From positions 1-41,394 of the forward strand of contig CAIXRH010000008.1 of NCBI GenBank assembly GCA_903921785.1: 41,394 bases of DNA, in the 5' to 3' direction. The notes beneath the pieces are model-generated. The model worked only from the letters and a program-made list of their open reading frames with translations. It ran no database searches and was not told the origin of the DNA. A program made the position numbers and the translations under genes. The stretch is from an uncultured Pseudomonadota bacterium. Its GTDB lineage: Bacteria; Myxococcota_A; UBA796; SXON01. Shown piece by piece: positions 9,199-17,918 of this stretch; positions within the stretch are counted from its first letter, which is position 1, and every line of letters begins with the position of its first letter.

Positions 9199-10673
9199 AC
9201 CCCCGAGCGCTCCGCGAGACCCTGACGCGCCGCAAGGGGCTGGAGCACGGGGAGCCGTTCCCGCGCGGCCGCGACCGGGTGGCGATGCTCTACCCCTCGC
9301 CGTACCGCGCGGGGATGTCGTCGCTGGGTTTCCAATGGATCGCCACCTTGCTCGCAGAAGCGGGCTTCGGCGTGGAGCGGGTGTTCCTCCCGGATGATCC
9401 GGAGGCGTGGCGGAAGGCGCGGCTGCCCCCCCTCTCCATCGAGACGCAGACGCCGCTGGGAACGTTCCCGCTCCTGGCGGTCTCGGTGGCCTACGAGCTC
9501 GAGCTGGCGGGACTGGTGGAGGTGCTCCGCCTGGCCGGCATTCCGCCGCTGCGCCGGGATCGCAACGAGGGGCACCCGAAGGTGCTGATCGGCGGCCCGC
9601 TCACCTTCTCCAACCCGTTGCCCTGCGCCCCGTTCGCCGACGCGATGATCTTCGGTGAAGCCGACGATGTGGTCGTGCCCGCGGTGGCCGGCTTCTTCGA
9701 TACTGGCTCCCTCGACCACGTGGCGAGCCTCCCGGGCGGCTGGACGCCCGAGCAGGGTGCGGCGACCGTGCCCGTGGCCAAGGCGGACGACACCCACCTG
9801 CCCGCGCGCTCCCGCATCTGGACCCGAGAGGCCGAGCTCACCGACATGATCCTGGTGGAGGGCGAGCGGGGGTGCCATCGTGCGTGTTCGTTCTGCGTCA
9901 TGCGCCGGAGCACGAACGGCGGAATGCGCCTGGTGTCCCCGGACCGCCTGCTGGAGTTGATCCCGGAGGAGGCGCCCCGCATCGGTCTCGTCGGCGCGGC
10001 GATCAGCGATCACCCCCAGCTGGTCGGGCTGCTCGAGCGCATCGTCGAGAGCGGGCGCGGGGTGGGCATCTCCTCGTTGCGCGCGGATCGCGTGGCGCTC
10101 AAGCCCGACATTCCGCGGCTGCTGCGCAAAGGCGGCTACCAGACCCTCACCGTCGCCAGCGACGCCGCAAGTCAGCGCCTCCGCCGCCAGTTGCAGAAGG
10201 GCACCACGGAAGGTCACTTGCTCGCGTGCGCAGAGGCGGCGAAGGAGCATGGGTATCGTCAGCTGAAGGTCTACATGATGCTCGGGGTACCGGGGGAAGG
10301 GGAGGCCGACATCGAGGAGCTCATCGCCTTCACCCGGCGCCTCGCCGAGATCCACCCCACCGCGCTCGGCATCGCCCCCTTCGTCCCGAAGTTCAACACG
10401 CCGATGGATCGCGCTGAGTTCGCGGGGATCAAGGTAGTTGAAGGGCGACTGGAGCGGGTTCGGGAGGGGCTGAGGGGCACGCGCGTGGAGGTCCGTCCCA
10501 CCTCCGCTCGATGGGCCTGGGTCGAAGCGCGCCTCGCGCAGGGCGGGCCGCTGGCCGGCGAGGCGGTGATGCGGGCGGTGGAGGCGGGCGGCAGCTTCGC
10601 GGCATGGAAGCAGGCGCTTGGGGAGGCGGGGGTCGAGGAGCCGCAGCGCGCCGCGGTCGGCACCCTCGGCTGA
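9195..10673 (+). CDS. B12-binding-type radical SAM protein
   Basis: A 492-residue radical SAM enzyme. An N-terminal region (about 25-170) resembles a cobalamin-binding Rossmann domain, with YPSPYRAGMSSLGFQ and LIGGPLTFSNP. The 4Fe-4S/SAM motif CxxxCxxC is at C227, C231 and C234 (GCHRACSFC). The following barrel has KVYMMLGVPGEGEADIEEL, typical of the class that includes TIGR03960-like proteins and MiaB/HemN relatives. The exact substrate is unknown. The GTG start overlaps the kinase stop by 4 nt, which suggests co-expression with the two-component system. The stop lies 9 nt from the convergent ABC gene. Confidence 0.85.
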   Translation: MNPRALRETLTRRKGLEHGEPFPRGRDRVAMLYPSPYRAGMSSLGFQWIATLLAEAGFGVERVFLPDDPEAWRKARLPPLSIETQTPLGTFPLLAVSVAYELELAGLVEVLRLAGIPPLRRDRNEGHPKVLIGGPLTFSNPLPCAPFADAMIFGEADDVVVPAVAGFFDTGSLDHVASLPGGWTPEQGAATVPVAKADDTHLPARSRIWTREAELTDMILVEGERGCHRACSFCVMRRSTNGGMRLVSPDRLLELIPEEAPRIGLVGAAISDHPQLVGLLERIVESGRGVGISSLRADRVALKPDIPRLLRKGGYQTLTVASDAASQRLRRQLQKGTTEGHLLACAEAAKEHGYRQLKVYMMLGVPGEGEADIEELIAFTRRLAEIHPTALGIAPFVPKFNTPMDRAEFAGIKVVEGRLERVREGLRGTRVEVRPTSARWAWVEARLAQGGPLAGEAVMRAVEAGGSFAAWKQALGEAGVEEPQRAAVGTLG

Positions 10674-10682
10674 CCGCCCGCG

Positions 10683-13229
10683 TTACTCCCGGCGACGGGT
10701 GACCATCAACAGCGCCACCAGCAGAAACGCCGCAGCAAACAGGGATAACCGCAGGGTGAGCGCGGGGATCCCCAGCCCCATGTCGTCCGCGCCGGAGCCC
10801 TTGAAGCCGAGGTTGTACAGCGTGCCGGTGAGCTGCATGGCGTCCCAGTCGAGGCCGCGGCTGCGGGGGGCGCCGAGCTGGTTGCCGGTCTTCAAGAGCG
10901 CGTCGTAGGCGAAGCGGGCGGGGTTCCAGTTGGTGAGCTGAAACGCCAGCGGGGGCATCCGGTTGAGGCTCAGGAGGATGCCGGAGAAGGCGATCTGGGG
11001 GATGAGCAGGAGTGGGAGGCTCCCGACCGCGCCCTCGCTGCTGGAGTTGATGGCCGACACCAGGAGCCCCAGCGCCATCCCGACCAGCCCCGTGAACGCC
11101 GACACCAGCACGAACCCCGTGATCCCGTACCCATAGGTGCTCACCAGGATGGGATGGAGGAGGAGGTTCAGCAAGGCGAAGCCGGCGCATTGTGCCGACA
11201 CCAGCGCGCCCAGCACCCCGACCTTGCTCGCCACGTAGGGTGCGGGCCGCACGCCGATGCGCCGCTCCCGGAGCCAGATCACCCGGTCGGAGATGAGCTC
11301 GCGCACCGCAGCGCTCATGCCGAACCACATGCACGACAACGAGAGCATGAACATCATCTCCCGCGTGGGGAGCGGAAAGACGATGCGCATCACCAACGCG
11401 AGTACCGGCGCCTGGGCCACGAGCACGGCCAGCCCGCCGAGGTCCCGGAGCTTCACCTTGCCGTATCGCCGCACCAGGGTGCCCACCTGCTCCATCGGGC
11501 CGGGGCGGCGGATCGCGCCGGGGGGAGGGGTGGTCGCGGAGCGGTCGAGGGTGCCTTCGCGGAGCTGGCGCAGCTCCTCTCGCATCGCCACGTAGGTGCG
11601 TGCGTCGTCGCTGGCGCGGTAGGCGGAGCCCCACTCCTCAGGTTTTTTGTCGGTGAAGCGGTTGAAGATCGCGTCAGGCGTCGGCACCGAGAAGTAGCGA
11701 CAGGCCGCGGCGGGCGGGCCGAAGTAGGCGAGGCGGCCGCCCGGCGCGAGGACGAGCAGGTGGTCCACCTGGGCGACGATCTGGGGAGTGAGGTCGTGGG
11801 TGACCACGAAGACGATGCGCCCCCGGTCGGCGAGCTGGCGTACCAGCCGCACGATGTCTTGCGATGCGCGAGGATCGAGGCCGCTGGTGGGCTCGTCGAG
11901 GAACAACACCCGCATCGAGCGGGCGAGCAGCTCCTGCCCGAGGTTCACCCGCTTCCGCTGCCCGCCGGAGATCCCGCGACGCAGCGCGTCGCCGATGCGG
12001 GAGTCGCGGATGTGCTCGATGCCGAGCTCTCCGAGCACGCGCTCGACCTCGAGCTTCACCTCTGCGTCGGTGGCCGCGGCAGGAAGGCGCAGGCGCGCGC
12101 CATAATTCAGGCTCTCTTCGACCGTGAGCTCAGGATGGACGATGTCGTCTTGCGGGACGATGCCCACGCTCTCCCGCTCGGCGCGGAGCTCCGCGTGGAA
12201 GTCGAGGCCGTCGAGGGTGACGCTTCCGCTGTCCGCCGGGGTGACGCCGGCGATGGCGTTGAGCAGCGTGGTCTTGCCCGAGCCCGAAGGCCCGATCATC
12301 GCCACGACCTCGCCGGAGAACACGGTGAAGCTCACGTCGTCGAGCAGGTACTTCCCGTTGATCTTCCGAGTGAGCCCGCGCATGGTGAGGGCGGAGAACG
12401 CCTGCTCGCCGGAGATCTCCAGGGCGTCTGCCGCGGCGGTGAGCTTGAGCACGAACGGGCCGATCCGCAGCTCGTCCCCGGGGTTGAACGGGGCCGCGGT
12501 GATCGGGGTGCCGTTGAGCACGGTCGGGCGACCGGACTCGGCGTCGACCACCCGCCAGCCGGAGCCCGTGCGCTTGAGATCGGCGTGCCGGGAGGAGACC
12601 CGGGGGTCGCCCAGGAGGACATCTCCGGCCGTGGACCGACCGATCCGCACCGAATCGCCCTCGATGGGCACGGTCCAGCGGCCGCTGGCGAGCGCCGGGT
12701 CGTGCTGGCGGTAGAGGGTGTAGAACGCGACGGGATCAATCCCGAGCTCCTCGGCGGCCGCGCCGAGTCGGAGCAGGTCCTCCCGGACGAGTGGCCCGGC
12801 AGCCGCGAAGACGGCGAACAGCGCATCGAGGAGCAGGAGGGCGTGGCCGCCTCCATACTGCCGGGCAAACCCAGACATGCCCACGTCGGCTTGTTCGAGC
12901 ACCACCAGGGCGCGCCCGGCGGTGTCCCCGAAGCGGGCGACATAGGCCTCAAGCTCGGCTTCGGTGAGGCGGGCGCGGAACTCCGGCGCTTCCGCGAGCT
13001 CCAGAAGCGCCGCTGCCGCATCCGGGCCCAGCTTGGTTCGCCGCTTGATCGCCACCAAAAGCGGCGCGTGACGCAGCTCGATGAGCTCCAGCGTGGTGAG
13101 CGCGGTGGAGACCAGGAGCAAGGTGAACTCGACCGCGTAGACCGCGGCCGCGTTGTCGGGCAAGGCACAGCCAGAAGCGCGAAGCGCGCCCAGCAGCCGC
13201 TCGCCGCGAGAGCCGCCCCCGGCCGACAC
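10683..13229 (-). CDS. TerB-like/FHA/ABC-2 transporter fusion (ABCG-like)
   Basis: An 848-residue half-transporter. Residues about 1-185 are helical, and the LLLLDALFAVFAAAG...LGID part resembles TerB-like helical domains. Residues about 194-262 are an FHA phosphothreonine-binding domain (RIGRS...SSRHADL). The ABC domain has Walker A GPSGSGKT (313-320), signature ISGGQ (420-424) and Walker B VLFLDEP (441-447). Residues about 600-845 hold some six ABC-2-type transmembrane helices. Domain order ATPase then membrane is that of the ABCG/WHITE group, and FHA-ABC fusions occur widely in bacteria. The substrate is unknown. FHA implies control by a Ser/Thr kinase (inference). The GTG start lies 3 nt after the preceding stop. 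Confidence 0.92.
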   Translation of the reverse strand: MSAGGGSRGERLLGALRASGCALPDNAAAVYAVEFTLLLVSTALTTLELIELRHAPLLVAIKRRTKLGPDAAAALLELAEAPEFRARLTEAELEAYVARFGDTAGRALVVLEQADVGMSGFARQYGGGHALLLLDALFAVFAAAGPLVREDLLRLGAAAEELGIDPVAFYTLYRQHDPALASGRWTVPIEGDSVRIGRSTAGDVLLGDPRVSSRHADLKRTGSGWRVVDAESGRPTVLNGTPITAAPFNPGDELRIGPFVLKLTAAADALEISGEQAFSALTMRGLTRKINGKYLLDDVSFTVFSGEVVAMIGPSGSGKTTLLNAIAGVTPADSGSVTLDGLDFHAELRAERESVGIVPQDDIVHPELTVEESLNYGARLRLPAAATDAEVKLEVERVLGELGIEHIRDSRIGDALRRGISGGQRKRVNLGQELLARSMRVLFLDEPTSGLDPRASQDIVRLVRQLADRGRIVFVVTHDLTPQIVAQVDHLLVLAPGGRLAYFGPPAAACRYFSVPTPDAIFNRFTDKKPEEWGSAYRASDDARTYVAMREELRQLREGTLDRSATTPPPGAIRRPGPMEQVGTLVRRYGKVKLRDLGGLAVLVAQAPVLALVMRIVFPLPTREMMFMLSLSCMWFGMSAAVRELISDRVIWLRERRIGVRPAPYVASKVGVLGALVSAQCAGFALLNLLLHPILVSTYGYGITGFVLVSAFTGLVGMALGLLVSAINSSSEGAVGSLPLLLIPQIAFSGILLSLNRMPPLAFQLTNWNPARFAYDALLKTGNQLGAPRSRGLDWDAMQLTGTLYNLGFKGSGADDMGLGIPALTLRLSLFAAAFLLVALLMVTRRRE

Positions 13230-13232
13230 GCC

Positions 13233-13643
13233 TTACTTGTAGGTGACCGCGGTCGAGACGCCCGCCTTGCCGGCGCCTTCCTTGGTCTTCGTGGCGTGAA
13301 CCGCGATGTAGAAGGTGTCGGTGGCGCCGGCCTTGAACGAGACCACGGGCTCGCGATCGGCGGTGTTGTCCCGGGCGACCTCGTTGCCGAGCGAGTCGTA
13401 CAGCACGATGTCGGCGTTGACGAGCGCGTCGTCGCCGCAGACGGAGAGCTTGTACTCGGTGCCCGCGTACAGCGTGACCAGGTAGATGCGGTGCTCGCCC
13501 TGGGCGAGCGAGGCATTGGTGACCGTGCGGACGGCCCAACCCTGGTTGTAGCCCTCCCAGATCTTGGCCTTCAGGCACGCCTCTGCGGCGGCCTCGTCGG
13601 CGTAGGCGGGAGTGATGGCGGCGAAAAGAAGCGCGGAAAGCAT
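13233..13643 (-). CDS. Small exported beta-rich protein, PPC-like
   Basis: A 136-residue secreted protein. The signal peptide is at residues 1 to about 15 (cut after AYA). The rest has alternating beta strands (GTEYKLSVCGDD, ADIVLYDSLGNEVARD, TDTFYIAVHAT) resembling bacterial pre-peptidase C-terminal (PPC) domains, which are non-catalytic beta-sandwiches. Two Cys residues could form a disulfide. AGGAG lies just upstream of the ATG. It sits 8 nt after the lipoprotein gene and 3 nt before the ABC gene, so it may be an accessory periplasmic partner of that transporter. Confidence 0.75.
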   Translation of the reverse strand: MLSALLFAAITPAYADEAAAEACLKAKIWEGYNQGWAVRTVTNASLAQGEHRIYLVTLYAGTEYKLSVCGDDALVNADIVLYDSLGNEVARDNTADREPVVSFKAGATDTFYIAVHATKTKEGAGKAGVSTAVTYK

Positions 13644-13651
13644 CGTGGCTC

Positions 13652-14485
13652 CTACAACAGCGCCAGCACGGCGTCGGTCTGGGACTTGACTTCCTTCACG
13701 TCGTCGATCGTGAGGGTCGGCTTGCTGGCGATCTCCTTGAGCTTCAACAGCGTGGAGTTCAGCTGGCCGATGACCTCGTCGGGCGCCTTGCCGGCCCCTT
13801 CGGTCTGCACGTACTTGAGGAAGTACTCGGCGACCTGAGGCTGGCGGAGCAGCTCGGTGCCGGCGGTGGGGTTGTTGGCGTCGATGATGGCGGCGGCCAC
13901 GAGGTTGCTGCCCTCGAGCCAGCTGCCGGCCTGGATGAGCGGCACCACGCGATCGCCCGCCTCGAACTTGATCTCGGGGATGATGGCGCCGTGCATCTCA
14001 TCGAGCTCCTTCACCAGGTCTTCCCGGGAGACGGAGCCGTTGGTGACGCGGCCGTTGATGTCATCGATGGTGGCGCCGATGTCGGTGCCGCCGCCGAGGG
14101 TGGTCATGCCGGCCTTCACGGTGGTGAGGCGCGCGACGAGCTTCTCGGGCGGCGCGTCCTTGACGGTGAGCAGCGCGTCGGCCATGGCGACGCCGGTGCG
14201 GACGGCGACGACATCCTTGTTCGAGATGTCCATCTTGAGCGGACGATCGACCACCTTGCCGCTGAGGCCGGTGGCGATGCCGTTCTTCTCCAGCGCCTTC
14301 TGCATCTCGGCGGGGGACGGCACGAGCGCGATGTTCTCGGCGGCCGCCTTGAGCTCCTCCATCCCGATGGCGGGCGGGACCTTCTCGACGGGCTTCTCCA
14401 CCGGGGGCGTGACCTCGGCCACCTTCTCCTCACTACTGCAGCCGGTGAGGTTGAGCAGGCCGACAAGCAGAACGGACGACAGCAT
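13652..14485 (-). CDS. Lipoprotein heading the FHA-ABC unit
   Basis: A 277-residue lipoprotein with the lipobox LTGC (Cys16) after a short hydrophobic signal. A Pro/Glu/Val-rich stalk (PPVEKPVEKVPP) is followed by a mostly helical, Ala/Lys/Glu-rich domain of about 230 residues with no Cys and no catalytic motif. I do not recognise the family. GGAGGAG precedes the ATG at a good distance, fixing the start. It leads the run 14485 to 10683 and probably shares a transcript with the exported protein and the transporter. Confidence 0.78.
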   Translation of the reverse strand: MLSSVLLVGLLNLTGCSSEEKVAEVTPPVEKPVEKVPPAIGMEELKAAAENIALVPSPAEMQKALEKNGIATGLSGKVVDRPLKMDISNKDVVAVRTGVAMADALLTVKDAPPEKLVARLTTVKAGMTTLGGGTDIGATIDDINGRVTNGSVSREDLVKELDEMHGAIIPEIKFEAGDRVVPLIQAGSWLEGSNLVAAAIIDANNPTAGTELLRQPQVAEYFLKYVQTEGAGKAPDEVIGQLNSTLLKLKEIASKPTLTIDDVKEVKSQTDAVLALL

Positions 14486-14590
14486 CGAATTCTCCTCCAG
14501 CGGGATCTATCAGGCTCGAGGCCTGCGGGGCGAGCAAGGGTACGCCACGGTCGGCGGTCGCGCAAGCACGACGGGCAGCTTTCGCGAATC

Positions 14591-15992
14591 CTACACCAGC
14601 GGGCGCACGCCCACCCCCACCAAACCCGCGCTCCCCGCCTCGTAGACGCGGAGATCGGAAAGCCCGCCGGCGGACAAGAGTCCCCGCAGCGTGGCGGCGC
14701 TCCTTCGGATCATCGGCCAGTTGAGCAGGTGGCGGAACACCAGCTCATCCGGCGCGGGGCCGATGGCCGTGACCACCACCCGCCCACCCGGCGCGAGCCA
14801 GTTCACGGCGGCCTGGACCAGCGCGACGAGCACGCGTTCGGGGAGGTATTCCAGGAGCCCGTCGATCACGACGATGTTCTGGGGCGGGTACCGCACGCGC
14901 GCTTCGCCGTTGGCGAGGGCGGCGAGGTCGTCTTGGATCAGGCGCAGCTTCACCGTTCGTGGGCGATTCTGCAGGTCGCTGTCGACCACCGACAGCGCCT
15001 CGCGGACCGACTCGACACACACGATCTCTCCGCCCAGCCGCCCCATCGGCTCCAGCTCGGTCGACAGGAGGCTGCCGCTGGTCGCACCGAGGCACAGGAT
15101 GCGCACCGGCGGCGTTCCGGGGAGACACTCGGTGACGAGCTGGGCGGCGAGCGCCCCGGCGTTCGCGGAGGGCCTTGGCGGTGGGCAGGTCGAGGAGCCA
15201 GCCGTCGATCATCTCGCCGAGGGGACCATCGCCCATCGACTTTCGCGCGGCGACGTGAGCGATGGCCCAACTGTCCCCCGCCCACCCTTCCACCCGATCG
15301 TTGGCCATCTCGCCGAGGTGGGAGCGCATGATGTATGGGTTGAGCTCGCGGGCGATCTCGGCGCCTGCGGCGAGCTGGTCGGCGCGGCCGAGGCGCGCGA
15401 AGGTGGCCTCGGCTTCCGCCTGGCAGTTGTGGAACACGGCGAGCACCCTGGCGTGTGCGGCAGTGCGATCACGCCGGATCAGGGGCTCGATCTCCGCGAG
15501 CGCGGTGCGGACCTTCCCCGAGATCGTCCGCGCTTGCTGCAGGACGGTCTCGCTGCCGGTGCCCTTGCCGCCGGCCAGCGCGCCGAGCATCGCGGTGGTG
15601 GTGATCGCCCGGCTACGGTCCACCGCGAGGCCGGCGAGGGCCCGGTAGAAGGCGGCGGCGAACGGAGGGTCCCCATCGAGGACCTTGAGGAGCGAGCCTC
15701 GGTCCCACCGTTGGCAGACGCTCGTTTCACCGGCACGGACGTCTGCCGTGCGGACCTGCTCCTGCAAAAAGCCCATCTCCCCGACCATCTGCCCGCGGCC
15801 GATCACATCCAGCACCACGGCCGGTTGTTGGCGACCGTCGATGACTTCCAGTTCGCCCTCGACCACCCGGTACACATCTCCTCCACGTTCGCCACGGCGA
15901 ATCAGGTAGTCGCCCCGGGCGAGGCGCACCGTGGTGGCCGCGGCGAGGAACCGGTCCCGATCTCGGTCGCTGAGCCGCTCGAGGAAGTCCAC
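14591..15992 (-). CDS. cNMP-binding/SAM methyltransferase fusion, apparent frameshift
   Basis: A cyclic-nucleotide-binding-type N-terminus (LARGDYLIRRGERGGDVYRVVEGEL) is followed by a helical linker and a class I SAM-dependent methyltransferase (ILCLGATSGS, VIDGLLEYLPERV, LAPGGRVVV). The layout and the YLPxRV region match a family often annotated as extracellular-factor or 3-hydroxypalmitate methyl ester biosynthesis enzymes. One base appears missing near 15161-15164: the frame from 15992 reads LPTAKALRE and then turns into Arg/Pro-rich nonsense, while the next frame resumes NAGALAAQLVTECLPG. Read as two frames it would be about 470 residues. The GTG at 15992 has AAGG upstream; a start at 16010 or 16061 is possible. 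It could be a pseudogene or an assembly error. Confidence 0.78.
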
Positions 15993-16044
15993 GATGCCCT
16001 TATAGCCCACGGAGCCGGTTAAGGGGCCGGTCACCGAGGGACAC

Positions 16045-16560
16045 ATGGAGCTGGTCAACACGCTGGTTTCCCGCCTGCGTCAGGCGTCGTACGCCGAACG
16101 CGAGGCGATCAAGGCCGAGATGCTCGCCGCGATCCGCGGGCCCGATGGTGCTGCCGTGCGCGAAGGGCTGGAGTCGGCGCGGAAGGGCGAGCTGCTCGAG
16201 GTGCAGTGGGAGATCGAGGAAGTGCTGGAGCAGACGGCCGCCCCGAAGCCCGCCGCCGCCCCGCCGCCGCCCCCGCCGGAGCCCCCTCCCGACCCCAACC
16301 GGCCGCTCAGCGCGAAGGACCTCACGCTGGTCTACGACGACCCGCGCGGGCTCCTCATCCACAAAAGCAAGGTCGGAGAACGCTGGTTCGCCACCCAGGT
16401 CGACCCGCGTACCCGCCAGCCGCAGACCTTCGAGCTCCACCCTGAGGAGGTGGAGGGGCTCAAGGTGAAGCTGGCCGGCAGCCCGTACTGGGTGGTCGGC
16501 TCCGGCGCGCTCGACGCCGGGCCCGTCGCGCCGCCCCCCCGCAAGCCGGCCCCGCGTTGA
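16045..16560 (+). CDS. Small coiled-coil protein with Pro-rich linker
   Basis: A 171-residue soluble protein. Residues 1-65 form a charged helix or coiled coil, residues about 66-90 are a Pro/Ala linker (PPPPPPEPPP), and a small beta-rich domain of about 70 residues follows (VYDDPRGLLIHKSKVGERWFATQVD). The end is again Pro-rich. I do not recognise the family. GAGGG at 16036-16040 supports the ATG. It is divergent from the methyltransferase gene, and its stop overlaps the TTG start of the next gene (TTGA), so the two are co-translated. Confidence 0.72.
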   Translation: MELVNTLVSRLRQASYAEREAIKAEMLAAIRGPDGAAVREGLESARKGELLEVQWEIEEVLEQTAAPKPAAAPPPPPPEPPPDPNRPLSAKDLTLVYDDPRGLLIHKSKVGERWFATQVDPRTRQPQTFELHPEEVEGLKVKLAGSPYWVVGSGALDAGPVAPPPRKPAPR

Positions 16561-17027
16561 CGCGCGAGGCGTACGTCGCCGCAGCCCGGGCGCGGGCGGA
16601 GTTGCTGTATCTGGGCGAGCAGGTGGCACATCGGAGCTGCGGAATCGCCCTTGCGGAGACCTTCGGGGTGCCCTCCCGGAGCTACCAGGCGCTGCGGAAG
16701 GGCGGGCTCACCGGCGAAGGAGCTTGTGGGGCGTTACAGGCCGGGGTTTTGGTGCTCGGCGAGCTGCTGGGCGATCCCGAGCCGACGGGCGGGCCGACGG
16801 CCGCGCTCAAGGAAGGAGTGGTGAAGTACCGGGCGGCGGTGGCGAGCCAGGTGAGCGGTCCGGTCGACGCCTCGTGCAACACCCGCACGGCGCCGTTCCC
16901 GGAATTCGGCGGGCGTCCTCGGCTCCTCGCGTGCACGGCGCTCGCGGTCACGGCGGCAGGTGAGGTGGCCGGCGTGCTCTGGGACCTGGGACGGGCCGTG
17001 TCGATCCCTGAAGCGCCCTCGCGTTGA
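16557..17027 (+). CDS. C_GCAxxG_C_C-type redox protein
   Basis: A 156-residue protein with the cysteine pattern of the C_GCAxxG_C_C family, which is thought to be redox-active: C28 in RSCG, C57 in ACGALQAG, C107 in ASCN and C126 in LACT. The helices between them are Ala/Gly-rich, with VLVLGELLGD after the CGAxxG motif as in the family. It lacks an obvious signal peptide. The TTG start at 16557 overlaps the preceding stop. Partner proteins and the electron pathway cannot be read from the context. It converges on the outer-membrane gene across 385 nt. Confidence 0.65.
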   Translation: MTREAYVAAARARAELLYLGEQVAHRSCGIALAETFGVPSRSYQALRKGGLTGEGACGALQAGVLVLGELLGDPEPTGGPTAALKEGVVKYRAAVASQVSGPVDASCNTRTAPFPEFGGRPRLLACTALAVTAAGEVAGVLWDLGRAVSIPEAPSR

Positions 17028-17204
17028 TCCTCGTGGTTCCCGGGGTGGGCTCGGGTGCCACCCAGTCCGCCTCCTGCCCAGGGTCGGCGTAGGTTGGGCG
17101 CCAACCACCGTGGGTGCCGGCCCGACCGGCGTCAGGCGCAACGACCGTCAGCGCTCCACTTCAACCGCCCGCCCCGGCAGCGTTCCGGCGTGTGGGTGGG
17201 CAAC

Positions 17205-17252
17205 GACCGCGTACGGCAAGGACCGCGTGCGGCAAAGACCGCGTGCGGCCGT
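17205..17252. repeat. Three tandem 16-bp repeats
   Basis: Three head-to-tail copies start at 17205, 17221 and 17237, each beginning GACCGCGTRCGGC. The first two end in AAG/AAA and the third diverges in its last bases. The copies are too few and too short for a CRISPR, and no spacers exist. Confidence 0.75.
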
Positions 17253-17278
17253 AGGCCGCTGAGCGGCGCGCCTCGGAG

Positions 17279-17307
17279 CCCCTCGCCCCCACCCGGGGGG
17301 CGAGGGG
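17279..17307. terminator. Perfect 12-bp GC-rich hairpin between convergent genes
   Basis: CCCCTCGCCCCC (17279-17290) pairs with GGGGGCGAGGGG (17296-17307) around a 5-nt loop. No T-run follows on either strand. It could stall transcription from both convergent genes, but is not a standard intrinsic terminator. Confidence 0.45.
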
Positions 17308-17412
17308 TTGGGGAGTGGGGGGTGGGGAGCCGCGCGCGTGAGCGCGAGGCGGGACCCAAAATAACAAAGCTCGCTCGGACCGAAAGCCTAAGGCCTAACG
17401 CCTCCGGCCTCC

Positions 17413-17880
17413 TCAGAACCAGTAGTGCACCGTCGCCGCCGGACCGCCCGCGAACGTCTCGAAGATGAAGGGCTCGCCGATGTCGATGTTGAAGCCCCAC
17501 TCCACGCCGAAGCCGAGGTTCTCCAGCCCAAAGAGGAAGAACTCCGCGCCCATCGCCGGCTGCACCCGGATCAGGCTCGTGCCCCCCGCGGCCTCGTACG
17601 CGGCGCCGCCCGCGACGTAGAGCGAGAGGTTGTCCTCCGCGACGACCCCGTAGAGGAACCGGCCGCCCGCGACGACACCCAGCGGCGCGTCGCTCTCCAC
17701 CTTCACGCCCGCGTCGAGCTCGACCTGGAGGTTCACCGCTTTGCTCGCCGTGGGAAAGGCGTAGCGCAGCGACAGGGCCGGCGTGGCGCCGAGACCGGCG
17801 TGGAAGCCGAACCCGAACCGGCCGCGGAGGTCGGCGGCTTCGGCGGGCGGGGTGGTGAGGGCGGCGAGGGCCAGGAGCAT
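17413..17880 (-). CDS. Small outer-membrane beta-barrel protein
   Basis: A 155-residue exported protein. A signal peptide covers about residues 1-16 (AEA cut). The rest is alternating amphipathic beta strands with Gly turns (GRFLYGVVAEDNLSLYVAGGAAYE) and ends in the aromatic HYWF, typical of the C-terminal Phe recognised by the outer-membrane assembly machinery. The length suits an 8-stranded barrel. It lies 38 nt after the gene at 17919 and may be the last gene of the kinase-led unit. No function can be assigned. Confidence 0.78.
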   Translation of the reverse strand: MLLALAALTTPPAEAADLRGRFGFGFHAGLGATPALSLRYAFPTASKAVNLQVELDAGVKVESDAPLGVVAGGRFLYGVVAEDNLSLYVAGGAAYEAAGGTSLIRVQPAMGAEFFLFGLENLGFGVEWGFNIDIGEPFIFETFAGGPAATVHYWF

Positions 17881-17918
17881 CGGCGGCCGCTAACCGGGCG
17901 GGTCCGCGCGCGCCGCGC

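Larger units (their letters stand above)
17028..17412. other. Noncoding gap between convergent genes
   Basis: No credible gene is seen. The stretch holds a three-copy 16-bp tandem repeat (17205-17252), small hairpins at 17242-17265, and a perfect GC-rich hairpin (17279-17307). Open frames crossing it have an unnatural Arg/Pro/Gly composition, which suggests noncoding DNA. The bases near 17360-17385 are locally AT-richer. Confidence 0.55.

Noticed and set aside
11154-13838. Long plus-strand open frame opposite the ABC fusion
   Set aside because: The minus strand holds clear Walker, FHA and TM motifs, while the plus frame reads as low-complexity charged sequence.
17205-17252. CRISPR-like array
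   Set aside because: Three abutting 16-bp units with no spacers and no cas gene nearby.
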